This document shows, one piece after another, positions 1-5,202 of a stretch of DNA of 5,202 bases (position 1 is its first letter; the number at the start of each line of letters is the position of its first letter). Source of the DNA: Gammaproteobacteria bacterium (GTDB lineage Bacteria; Pseudomonadota; Gammaproteobacteria; JAJDOJ01); NCBI GenBank assembly GCA_027030565.1, contig JALVEU010000041.1, positions 1-5,202 on the forward strand, given 5' to 3'. The translations under genes were made by a program, and so were the position numbers. The notes under the pieces were generated by a model that was not told the DNA's origin, made no database searches, and saw nothing but the letters and a program-made list of their open reading frames with translations.

Positions 1-725
1 GAATCCCTCTCACCGCGCAGGGATCCCTGTCCGGTGGATCGCCGTCGCTCCAGGAGCTCCACGAAGCCGCTGCGGCTTGCGCTCCGACTCACTTGGCGGG
101 GCCTGTTCCCGGGGGAGGGCGCCGGCAGCAGACCCGCCTGGCCGAGTGCCTCGACGACCTTGGGTGGCACCTCCTCGACGATTTGCTTCACATCGGCCGG
201 GTCGAAGGTCTTGGACTGGCCGCTCCAGACCAGTCGCTCGCTCCGTACATCGTAGAGATTGATCTCCAGGAACACGTTGGTGTACGTGCTGTAATATCCG
301 GCCCCAAACCCGTAGCTCCAGACCACCCCGGCGGATCCCCCGTAGGCGCCGTAGTAGCCGGGCCCGATGGAGAAGGTGGGTGGGGTGTAGACCGTCTGTT
401 CCCGGATGCCCATCAGCCGGGTCACCAGGAGGCCGTCGGCGCCGGCCTTGCGTGCGGCGCCGAGAAGCGTCCCTTGCGAGGGCTCGGCCTGGTCGGGCAG
501 GACCCGCCAGGCGGCCACGGCCGCCGCGCCGCGGGTCTCGAGCGCGGCCACGAAGCGGTCCTCGAAGCTGCGCCGTACCCCGGGGCGGTCGGAGACGCCT
601 GCCACTAGGAGCTTGTGGAACGGGCCGCCTGTGTACGCCGGATCCTGCCACAAGGTGCTCACGCGGGTAGTGGTGCACCCGGTGACGAACAGCAGGGCGA
701 TCAGCAGCCCCAAGCCTCTTGCCAT
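1..725 (-). CDS. Putative outer-membrane lipoprotein, DUF4136-like (3' end outside window)
   Basis: The ATG at 725 opens a frame that stays open to the left edge (at least 241 codons). Seen: a lipoprotein signal peptide, MARGLGLLIALLFVTGC, with a short basic start, a hydrophobic core (residues 5-14) and a lipobox V14-T15-G16-C17. Thr at +2 gives no inner-membrane retention signal, so an outer-membrane anchor is likely. The mature part starts TTTRVSTLWQDP, has an FEDRF-(V)-AALETRG segment (about 55-65), a GADGLLVTRL strand (95-104), a Tyr/Gly-rich stretch (about 120-148) and ends with VFLEINLYDV...LVWSGQSKTFDP (151-176). This layout matches the small lipoproteins annotated as DUF4136-like; their function is unknown. 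The family normally ends near residue 200 (here EALGQAGLL). The Arg/Ser-rich extension beyond 206 is atypical: a one-base shift near 108-119 would end the protein as PGTGPAK at a TGA (89-91). No strong Shine-Dalgarno sequence is visible. It lies 79 bases after recJ on the same strand and may share its transcript. Confidence 0.75.
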   Translation of the reverse strand, partial: MARGLGLLIALLFVTGCTTTRVSTLWQDPAYTGGPFHKLLVAGVSDRPGVRRSFEDRFVAALETRGAAAVAAWRVLPDQAEPSQGTLLGAARKAGADGLLVTRLMGIREQTVYTPPTFSIGPGYYGAYGGSAGVVWSYGFGAGYYSTYTNVFLEINLYDVRSERLVWSGQSKTFDPADVKQIVEEVPPKVVEALGQAGLLPAPSPGNRPRQVSRSASRSGFVELLERRRSTGQGSLRGERD

Positions 726-782
726 GACGATCCATCTGCAGTGCGACCGCGCCATCTTGGCATCGGGAACGGGAACTGTCGA

Positions 783-796
783 GCGCACGGCTGCGC
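783..796 (-). other. Short hairpin just downstream of recJ
   Basis: GCGCA (783-787) and TGCGC (792-796) can pair around a 4-base loop, 8 bases after the recJ stop. The stem is only 5 bp and no T-run follows in the direction of recJ transcription, so it is not a convincing intrinsic terminator. The rest of the 726-804 gap shows no clear promoter, which fits read-through from recJ into the lipoprotein gene. Confidence 0.25.
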
Positions 797-804
797 AGAC
801 CCCA

Positions 805-2550
805 TCACCCGGGCGGCTCCGGTTCCGGAGGCAGCACATGCTGCACATGGAGCTGGAGCGCGACCGAGTCTCGAAAACGGTTGACCTCGGGGCGATAGAG
901 CAGGTGTAGGGAGGCAGCGTCCTCCCGCCAGCCGCGATCTTCGGCGTGGAAGAGGATGGCCTGCAACGGGCGGCGCATGCCCTCGGCCCGCAGCACGAGG
1001 CGCCGGTGGTGCTCGCCCACCACCCGTACATCCAGCAGCTCGAAGTGTCCGTCGAAGCTGGGTGGCGGAAAGCCCTGGCCCCAAGGGCCTGCAGCCTCCA
1101 GTGCTCGAGCCGTCTCCAGGTTGAGCTCCGCGGGTGACAGCGGCCCGTCGCTGTGGACCTCGGCGACGGGCGGCGCATCGCCGAGGGCCGATGCCACTGC
1201 CCGGCAGAAAGCGGCACGAAAGGGTTCCAGGTCCTGGGGAGCGAGCGTCAGCCCCGCGGCCATGGCGTGCCCCCCGAAACGGCGAATGAGGCCAGGATGG
1301 CGGGCATCCACCGTGGCCAGGACGTCGCGCACATGGAGTCCGGGAATGGAGCGGGCCGAGCCCTTGAGCAGGCTGTCCTGGCCGCGGGCGAATGCGACCA
1401 CCGGCCGGTGGAAGCGTTCGCGGAGCCGTCCCGCGACGATGCCGATCACGCCCTCGTGCCAGTCGGGGGCGTGCAGGCACAGGGCCGGCGGCAGGGCACC
1501 GGCATCCAGAGGCAGGGCCGCCGCGTGGGCCTCGGCCGCCTGTCGCATGCGAAGCTCGATGCGGCGGCGTTCGCCGTTGAGCCGGTCCAGCTCTTCGGCC
1601 AAGGCTCGGGCCTGGTCTGGATCGTCGGCGAGCAGACAGCGGATGCCGAGACCCATGTCGTCCAGCCGCCCGGCCGCATTGAGGCGTGGCCCCGCGGCGA
1701 ACCCCAAGTCGGCGGCGCTGGCGCGCGCGGGATCGCGGCCGGCCGCCTCCAGCAAGGCCCGGATGCCCGGATTGCCTCGGCCCTGGCGGATGCGTTCGAG
1801 CCCCTGCTGCACCAGGATCCGGTTGTTGTGATCCAGCGGGACCACGTCGGCCACGGTGCCCAGCGCCACCAGGTCCAGCAGTGCGGCCAGGCGAGGGGGC
1901 GGACGGTTCGGGTCGAACCACCCCCGCGAGGTCAGGGCACGGCGCAGCGCGGCCATGACGTAGAACACGACCCCCGCGCCACACAGCGCCCGGCTGGGAA
2001 AGGCCGAATCCGGCAGGCATGGGTTGACCAGGGCATCCGCCGGCGGCAGGTATGCGCCGGGCAGGTGATGGTCGGTGACGACGACACGCAGTCCGGCCTC
2101 GCGGGCGGCCTGTACGCCTGCCACGGCGGCGACACCGTTGTCCACGGTGAGCAGCAACTCAGGGCCGAGCCTCCGGGCCGCAGCTACCAACTCGGGGCTG
2201 AGTCCGTAACCGTGGGTGAAGCGGCTCGGCACCAGGAAATCCACGTGCTGCGCCCCCATGGCGCGCAACGCGCGCACGGCGAGCGCGGTGCCCGTGGCCC
2301 CGTCGGCGTCGTAGTCCCCCACCACCAGGATGCGATGTCCCGCCGTCACCGCCTCGGCCAGGCAGTGGGCGGCGGGCGCGAGCCCCGGCAACCCGTCCGG
2401 GGGGTGCAAGCGGTTCAGGCTCAGGTCCAGCTCCTCGGCGTGGCGGATGCCCCGGTTGGCGTAGACGCGCCGCAGCACCGGATGCAGCGTGCTGGGTAAG
2501 GCGTCGGTTGGCCCCGCCTGGCGGCGCACGAGCCGCAGCGAGGGGGTCAC
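805..2550 (-). CDS. recJ: Single-stranded-DNA-specific 5'-3' exonuclease RecJ
   Basis: RecJ degrades single-stranded DNA 5'->3' in the cytoplasm, acting in RecFOR recombinational repair, mismatch-repair excision and resection of stalled forks. The GTG start at 2550 gives 581 aa, close to E. coli RecJ (577). It is supported by a CCGGAG ribosome binding site 7 bases upstream and by the expected N-terminal sequence LHPVLRRVYANRGI (22-35). The DHH-superfamily metal-binding motifs are all present: GDYDADG (78-84), TVDNG (135-139), VTDHH (158-162) and GTVADVVPL (231-239). RecJ-typical segments follow: GPRLNAAGRLDD (287-298), W-H-EGVIGIVAGRL (364-376) and the DHHA1 motif GGHAMAAGL (426-434). The rest is the C-terminal OB-type region, ending at a TGA (805-807). 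The protein looks complete and active. Its start overlaps the stop of the upstream RpfE-like gene by 4 bases (GTGA), so the two are probably translationally coupled. A longer reading from further upstream is open but lies inside that gene and lacks RecJ similarity. Confidence 0.96.
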   Translation of the reverse strand: MTPSLRLVRRQAGPTDALPSTLHPVLRRVYANRGIRHAEELDLSLNRLHPPDGLPGLAPAAHCLAEAVTAGHRILVVGDYDADGATGTALAVRALRAMGAQHVDFLVPSRFTHGYGLSPELVAAARRLGPELLLTVDNGVAAVAGVQAAREAGLRVVVTDHHLPGAYLPPADALVNPCLPDSAFPSRALCGAGVVFYVMAALRRALTSRGWFDPNRPPPRLAALLDLVALGTVADVVPLDHNNRILVQQGLERIRQGRGNPGIRALLEAAGRDPARASAADLGFAAGPRLNAAGRLDDMGLGIRCLLADDPDQARALAEELDRLNGERRRIELRMRQAAEAHAAALPLDAGALPPALCLHAPDWHEGVIGIVAGRLRERFHRPVVAFARGQDSLLKGSARSIPGLHVRDVLATVDARHPGLIRRFGGHAMAAGLTLAPQDLEPFRAAFCRAVASALGDAPPVAEVHSDGPLSPAELNLETARALEAAGPWGQGFPPPSFDGHFELLDVRVVGEHHRRLVLRAEGMRRPLQAILFHAEDRGWREDAASLHLLYRPEVNRFRDSVALQLHVQHVLPPEPEPPG

Positions 2551-3620
2551 CGGCGGGCTCCGGTGAGACGTCCGGCCCAGTCGCGCCGGCGCCACAGGCC
2601 GCGCCAACGGCCCGGGGCCGCCGTGAGGTGCAGCCCCCCGGGGTCCACCAGCCTCAGCCGGCGCAGCCTCCCTGCACGCAGCACCGCCTCCAGGGCCTGG
2701 AACCAGTCCCGGTCCAATCGCTGCAGGCCGTCTTCCCAGGCCGGGGGATCGTTGTAGTCGGCGGGGCGGGCGAGATGGTCGAGATGGAGCAGGTGGGCGC
2801 CCGGGGCCAGGGCCGAGAGCCAGGCATGGGGCTGCGCAGGGACCGGCTCGAAGTGTCCAGCGGGATGTAACCGGGCCAGGCCTTGGAGGAACGGATCGTC
2901 CGATGCCACCGCGGGGACCTCGGTGGCTGGGGGTGGCAGGGATCCGGCACCCCAGATCCACAGGCCGTTGAGCGTGGGCAGACCCGCCTCGGTGCGGGCC
3001 CGGTTCACGGGATGGGTGTGGAAGAGCATCTGAGTCTCGTTGAGCAGCCGCCACCAGAAACCCCGATCGCCGTCACGAGGCATGCCCGGAAAGGGATCAT
3101 GGCCCCGCACTTGTCTCAGGGAGGTGGTCGTCACCGGTATCTCTCGGGGCAGACACAGGTGCCAGTGGCCGGCACGGGTGGGTTCCAGGTGCAGACCGGC
3201 CTCGCCCCAGTATGCATCGAAGCTGGCGCACAAGGCCTGCGCTTCCTCGTCGCGCACCTGCAGGTCCGGTCCCTCGAACAGTACCGCACCATTGAGGTCC
3301 GGATGGATATGCACGGGATCGGCGGCCATCCAGACCGCGTCGTCCGCTGGCATGCCCAGCCCCAGCCGCCGGATCGCACCGACTGGCGGTTCCTCCGGTA
3401 TCGGCAAACCCGCCAGTCGCAGAGCGGTGTGCTCGAAGGATTGGGCCGGCGGATGGTCCACGCGGCTGCGCGCACACAGTGCCGCCAGTGCGGGGGTCTC
3501 CGGGCGTGGCACTCCCGCAGCCTGACGGCTGCGCAGCGGGGCCACCAGGCCAGGCAGGAGGACCGTGAGCTCGGGTTGGGTGGTACGCACACAGGGTTCG
3601 AGGGCTGGTGGGCGCATCAT
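2547..3620 (-). CDS. RpfE-family (COG4255) protein encoded upstream of recJ
   Basis: This 357-aa protein belongs to the family found next to recJ in many gammaproteobacteria, called RpfE in Xanthomonas and often labelled 'cofactor-independent phosphoglycerate mutase-like' in databases. No enzymatic activity is firmly established to my knowledge. Seen: an N-terminal strand ELTVLLPGL (17-25), the conserved block AADPVHIHPDLNGAVLF (99-115), a central GHWHLCLP (151-158), and the strongest block, LNETQMLFHTHPVNRARTEA (193-212), followed by LPTLNGLWIWGAGSLP (214-229). A C-terminal half follows with DHLARPADYND (281-291) and a basic tail. There is no signal peptide or membrane segment, so it is probably cytoplasmic. 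The start is uncertain: adjacent ATGs lie at 3620 and 3617 and a TTG at 3656, none with a clear Shine-Dalgarno sequence. The TGA stop (2549-2547) overlaps the recJ GTG. The gene is divergent from the TetR gene, and an operator-like dyad lies in the shared 113-base gap. Confidence 0.85.
   Translation of the reverse strand: MMRPPALEPCVRTTQPELTVLLPGLVAPLRSRQAAGVPRPETPALAALCARSRVDHPPAQSFEHTALRLAGLPIPEEPPVGAIRRLGLGMPADDAVWMAADPVHIHPDLNGAVLFEGPDLQVRDEEAQALCASFDAYWGEAGLHLEPTRAGHWHLCLPREIPVTTTSLRQVRGHDPFPGMPRDGDRGFWWRLLNETQMLFHTHPVNRARTEAGLPTLNGLWIWGAGSLPPPATEVPAVASDDPFLQGLARLHPAGHFEPVPAQPHAWLSALAPGAHLLHLDHLARPADYNDPPAWEDGLQRLDRDWFQALEAVLRAGRLRRLRLVDPGGLHLTAAPGRWRGLWRRRDWAGRLTGARR
2558..2561 (-). promoter_or_regulatory. 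Ribosome binding site setting the recJ GTG start
   Basis: On the minus strand GGAG (within CCGGAG) ends 7 bases before the GTG at 2550. It lies inside the last codons of the RpfE-like gene, and it decides the recJ start in favour of GTG 2550 over upstream in-frame starts. Confidence 0.7.
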
Positions 3621-3675
3621 GATAGCCGGCGCATCGGGTCTCGTCAGCGGCTGCAAAGGTGGTTACGGCCCGTTC

Positions 3676-3741
3676 TTGCATTTGAAGCCGTTTGCGCATA
3701 GAGTCCATTCTAGACGGACTGGTCGGTTTAAGTATGGTCAA
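3676..3741. promoter_or_regulatory. Divergent promoter region between the RpfE-like gene and the TetR gene (weak matches)
   Basis: Minus strand: TAGAAT (3712-3707) matches the -10 consensus at 5 of 6 bases. A TTGACC (3741-3736) is a good -35 by sequence but sits 23 bases away, too far for a normal sigma-70 pair. Plus strand: TTGAAG (3682-3687) with CATTCT (3706-3711) at 18-base spacing is a weak candidate that would start transcription inside the dyad at 3711-3730. Only the general location is supported; exact elements are guesses. Confidence 0.3.
3711..3730. promoter_or_regulatory. Candidate TetR-family operator 1 (autoregulatory site)
   Basis: The sequence TAGACGGACTGGTCGGTTTA is an imperfect dyad: 9-base arms match at 7 of 9 positions around a 2-base centre. 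It ends 3 bases before the regulator's ATG, so binding would block transcription or initiation of the regulator gene. It also overlaps the best minus-strand -10 candidate of the RpfE-like gene. It is identical at 16 of 20 positions to the site at 4393-4412. Read as CGGACT-GGTC-GGTTTA (3715-3730), it matches the E. coli NemR box (TAGACCnnnnGGTCTA, from memory) at 8 of 12 defined positions. Confidence 0.65.
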
Positions 3742-4342
3742 CGAACGTTCGGCTAAGGGGGAGGCCACCCGACGGCGCATCCTGGAGGCCGCCAACACGT
3801 TGTTTTACCTCCACGGATACAACGCCACCGGTCTCGACCGGATCATCCGTGAGGCGGGTGTGGCCAAGGGTAATTTTTATCATCACTTCAAGAGCAAGGA
3901 GGCCCTGGCGGTGGCGGTGCTCGAATGGCATCGGGACGAGGCACTGCGCGAAGTGGGCGTGGAGGACCTCCTGCGCGATCCGTCGCCCCTGCGCGGGCTG
4001 GTGCGGTTTCTCGAGTCGATGGCCCGGCGCACCGCTTGTCCGGACGAGCGCTGCGAAGTGCGCGGGTGTTTCTTCGGCAACTTTGCCCTGGAACTCTCCG
4101 CGGCCAGCCCTGCGGTGCGGGCCAAGCTGCGGGAGGTGTTCAACGATATCCGGGGGCTGCTGCGCCGGCTGATCGAGGCGGGACAGGCCGCTGGTGAGAT
4201 CCGTGCCGGACTCGACCCCGACGATGCCGCAGCCCTGGTGCTGAGTCTCATGGAGGGGGCCATCCTCCTGGACAAGGCCGCCCAGCGTCGGGAACAGACC
4301 GGGCGAGCCATCGCCTTCGTTCTGGAATATCTGAGGGGTTGA
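3734..4342 (+). CDS. TetR-family transcriptional regulator, NemR-like
   Basis: A 202-aa one-component repressor. The N-terminal TetR DNA-binding domain (about 10-57) has helix 1 ATRRRILEAANTLFYLHGY (11-29) and the helix-turn-helix LDRIIREAGVAKGNFYHHF (34-52), followed by KSKEAL. The C-terminal ligand domain carries three close cysteines, C102, C107 and C112, in ACPDERCEVRGCFFGN, and GAILLDK (175-181) near the end. C112 and K181 lie 69 residues apart, the spacing of the redox-active Cys106 and Lys175 of E. coli NemR, in similar contexts (GC..., GAxLxxK). This suggests sensing of reactive chlorine or electrophiles, which is inference. The ATG at 3734 is preferred: the domain starts right after it, and it leaves the operator outside the gene. 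An in-frame TTG at 3692 would place the operator within the coding sequence. No clear Shine-Dalgarno sequence precedes it. Divergent from the RpfE-like gene and 160 bases upstream of the AhpD-like gene, its likely target. Confidence 0.93.
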   Translation: MVNERSAKGEATRRRILEAANTLFYLHGYNATGLDRIIREAGVAKGNFYHHFKSKEALAVAVLEWHRDEALREVGVEDLLRDPSPLRGLVRFLESMARRTACPDERCEVRGCFFGNFALELSAASPAVRAKLREVFNDIRGLLRRLIEAGQAAGEIRAGLDPDDAAALVLSLMEGAILLDKAAQRREQTGRAIAFVLEYLRG

Positions 4343-4392
4343 CCGTTGCTCTCTGCCCAATTTCAGCCTCCTGTTTTTCGTGTGTCCGGTAA

Positions 4393-4412
4393 TAAACGGA
4401 CCGGTCGGTCTC
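4393..4412. promoter_or_regulatory. Candidate TetR-family operator 2 (upstream of the AhpD-like/TusA pair)
   Basis: TAAACGGACCGGTCGGTCTC matches operator 1 at 16 of 20 positions and contains the perfect 8-base palindrome GACCGGTC (4399-4406). In the NemR register CGGACC-GGTC-GGTCTC (4397-4412), 9 of 12 defined positions of TAGACCnnnnGGTCTA agree. It lies 90 bases before the AhpD-like ATG. The left arm could also pair as a hairpin with GTCCG at 4384-4388. I see no strong sigma-70 promoter beside it, although TAATAA (4390-4395), overlapping its left edge, is a possible weak -10. Confidence 0.65.
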
Positions 4413-4418
4413 AATCCA

Positions 4419-4489
4419 GCTGCCGGCAGCCGCCGGCGTTCTGTTTGCGGGCGGGTCTGCCCCGTCCGCCCAGCTGCGCATGCTGCGCA
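4419..4489 (+). promoter_or_regulatory. Structured leader of the AhpD-like gene
   Basis: The 90 bases between operator 2 and the AhpD-like start contain several self-complementary elements. GCTGCCGGCAGC (4419-4430) is a perfect 12-base palindrome, and GCCGGC at 4422-4427 and 4432-4437 can pair around a 4-base loop. Further on, GCTGCGCA occurs twice (4473-4480 and 4482-4489) separated by one base, and its TGCGCA cores can pair with each other. The second copy shares its last base with the Shine-Dalgarno AAAGGAG. The leader has no long U-run. It may influence translation or may be incidental in GC-rich DNA. Confidence 0.3.
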
Positions 4490-4495
4490 AAGGAG
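4489..4495 (+). promoter_or_regulatory. Ribosome binding site of the AhpD-like gene
   Basis: AAAGGAG ends 7 bases before the ATG at 4503. It fixes that start against longer in-frame readings that begin near 4380 and would run through operator 2. Confidence 0.8.
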
Positions 4496-4502
4496 TCTCA
4501 CC

Positions 4503-5120
4503 ATGACCCAAATCCACGATCATCCAGGTGCCCGCATCGATCTGCAGCCCCCGGACGAGGGGCGCGCCCAAGTGGAGGAGATCCTCTCCCACTTCGGTGC
4601 GGCGCTGGGCAGCCCGCCCACGGCCCTGCGCCTGCTCGGCGTGAGTCCGCCGATCCTCGGCCACTACGCCGGCATGGTCGGGTACTACATGGAGCATCCG
4701 AGGCTGCGGCCGCCCCTCACCACCCTGATCCGATACCTGGCCGCCTCGCACAGCGAGTGCGACTACTGCGTCGACCTCAACGAGGCCATACTCCTGGACA
4801 TGGGCTATTCCCTGGACGTGGTGCGCGCCGCACGTGCGGACGTGGCGGCCGCCCCTCTAGGAGGGGACGAGCGAGCCCTCCTGGAGGCGGCACTCCAGGC
4901 CTCCCGGGATCCCCAGTGGCTCACTTCGGAGCGGATCGCGGCCCTGCGCGCCCACGGCTGGAGCGACCGTGACGTGTTCGACGCCGTGTGGTTGGCCGCC
5001 ATGAACCATGCGTTCGGGCAGGTGGTGGACGCCTTCGGTGTCACGCCCGACGGATACACCCAGGCCCGGACGGATCGTGCGGATATCGATGAAGGAGGTG
5101 CTCGCCATGCAGGTGCATGA
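4503..5120 (+). CDS. AhpD-like / carboxymuconolactone decarboxylase-family protein with CxxC site
   Basis: A 205-aa all-helical protein of the AhpD-like fold. AhpD-type members use a CxxC pair to reduce peroxidases or act as thiol-disulfide peroxidase partners in the cytoplasm. Seen: a helical N-terminal part (about 22-70), the core TTLIRYLAASHSECDYC (73-89) carrying C86-x-x-C89, then VDLNEAILLDMGYSLDVVRAAR (90-111), and a second helical repeat ending WSDRDVFDAVWLAAMNHAF (153-171) and GQVVDAFGV (172-180), typical of the family. Odd: the family's proton-relay residues are changed. The usual CxxC-x3-His is C86-DY-C89-VDL-N93, and the Glu normally 12 residues before the first Cys is T74 (E85 is adjacent to C86 instead). 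Classical AhpD chemistry is therefore doubtful; a disulfide oxidoreductase or sulfur-related role is possible. The start is set by a strong Shine-Dalgarno sequence. The gene ends 14 bases inside the TusA-like gene. Predicted to be repressed by the adjacent TetR protein through operator 2. Confidence 0.88.
   Translation: MTQIHDHPGARIDLQPPDEGRAQVEEILSHFGAALGSPPTALRLLGVSPPILGHYAGMVGYYMEHPRLRPPLTTLIRYLAASHSECDYCVDLNEAILLDMGYSLDVVRAARADVAAAPLGGDERALLEAALQASRDPQWLTSERIAALRAHGWSDRDVFDAVWLAAMNHAFGQVVDAFGVTPDGYTQARTDRADIDEGGARHAGA
5092..5098 (+). promoter_or_regulatory. Ribosome binding site of the TusA-like gene, inside the upstream gene
   Basis: AAGGAGG, a near-perfect Shine-Dalgarno sequence, ends 8 bases before the ATG at 5107 and lies in the last codons of the AhpD-like gene. 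The placement indicates one transcript and coupled translation. Confidence 0.85.
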
Positions 5121-5202
5121 AACGCTGGACGCCCGCGGGCTCAACTGTCCGCTGCCTATCTTGCGCACGCGCAAGGCCATGGCCCGCTTGGAGCCGGGCC
5201 AG
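5107..5202 (+). CDS. TusA-family sulfur carrier protein (5' part; continues past right edge)
   Basis: Only the first 32 residues are present. They show the TusA signature LDARGLNCPLPILRTRKAM (7-25), with the family's CPxP motif at C14-P15-L16-P17 and the following helix ending LEPGQ. In TusA proteins this Cys carries a persulfide and hands sulfur to partners, in tRNA thiolation, molybdenum-cofactor supply or cytoplasmic sulfur oxidation (Dsr/sHdr pathways). The full protein would be expected at roughly 75-80 aa, but a fusion to another domain cannot be excluded because the end is outside the window. It overlaps the AhpD-like gene by 14 bases in a different frame, which strongly suggests co-expression. 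The canonical housekeeping tusA is usually not placed behind a TetR/AhpD-like pair, so this may be a specialised paralogue (inference). Confidence 0.92.
   Translation, partial: MQVHETLDARGLNCPLPILRTRKAMARLEPGQ

Noticed and set aside
10..735. Minus-strand open frame starting at 735, overlapping the lipoprotein gene
   Set aside because: Its translation is Arg/Pro/Gly-rich low-complexity sequence, whereas the frame from 725 gives a signal peptide, lipobox and family-like domain.
701..2020. Second long minus-strand frame over the recJ region
   Set aside because: Out of frame with recJ and composed of Arg/Gly/Pro-rich shadow sequence.
1153..2499. Long plus-strand open frame (448 codons) opposite recJ
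   Set aside because: It is the antisense of recJ, whose motifs are all intact. The translated protein has no recognisable motifs; long antisense frames are expected in high-GC coding DNA.
3692..3733. Upstream TTG start adding 14 residues to the TetR protein
   Set aside because: It would place operator 1 inside the coding region, and the added residues are not part of the TetR domain. ATG 3734 fits better.
4380..4502. N-terminal extension of the AhpD-like protein from upstream in-frame starts
   Set aside because: The extension would be translated across operator 2 and the structured leader and has no family similarity. ATG 4503 has a strong, well-spaced Shine-Dalgarno sequence.
4852..4866. 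Inverted repeat CCCCTC-TAG-GAGGGG as a possible terminator or site
   Set aside because: It lies within the AhpD-like coding sequence (the TAG is out of frame), has no following T-run, and such short repeats are common at this GC content.

Overview
The window reads as chromosomal DNA of a high-GC gammaproteobacterium. The evidence is roughly two-thirds GC with strongly G/C-biased third codon positions, a RecJ of standard proteobacterial length, and an RpfE-family gene directly upstream of recJ, an arrangement known from Xanthomonas and other gammaproteobacteria. The TusA-family gene at the right edge would suit a sulfur-metabolising lineage such as the Ectothiorhodospira/Thioalkalivibrio type, but that assignment is inference. 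There are no rRNA, tRNA, CRISPR or transposon signatures.

Left two-thirds, all on the minus strand, read right to left: an RpfE-like protein (3620-2547), recJ (2550-805) overlapping it by a GTGA stop/start, and after a 79-base gap an outer-membrane-type lipoprotein (725 to beyond base 1). The first two are a translationally coupled pair. The lipoprotein may belong to the same transcript, because no convincing terminator separates them.

Right third, on the plus strand and divergent from rpfE-recJ: a TetR-family regulator (3734-4342), then an AhpD/carboxymuconolactone-decarboxylase-like protein with a CxxC site (4503-5120), then a TusA-family sulfur carrier (5107 to beyond the right edge) that overlaps the AhpD-like gene by 14 bases and has its ribosome binding site inside it. 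Two copies of a 20-base dyad, identical at 16 of 20 positions, lie immediately before the regulator (3711-3730) and in the gap before the AhpD-like gene (4393-4412). This predicts that the regulator controls itself and the redox/sulfur-carrier pair. The first site also lies over the region from which rpfE-recJ should be transcribed.

The most interesting point is that the regulator looks NemR-like. It has a Cys (C112) and a Lys (K181) at the same 69-residue spacing and in the same local contexts (GC..., GAxLxxK) as the E. coli NemR Cys106-Lys175 redox switch, and its operators partly match the NemR box. Together the three genes look like a small electrophile- or oxidant-responsive unit that makes an atypical CxxC protein (the usual catalytic His is Asn) and a TusA-type persulfide carrier. 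The combined function is a hypothesis.
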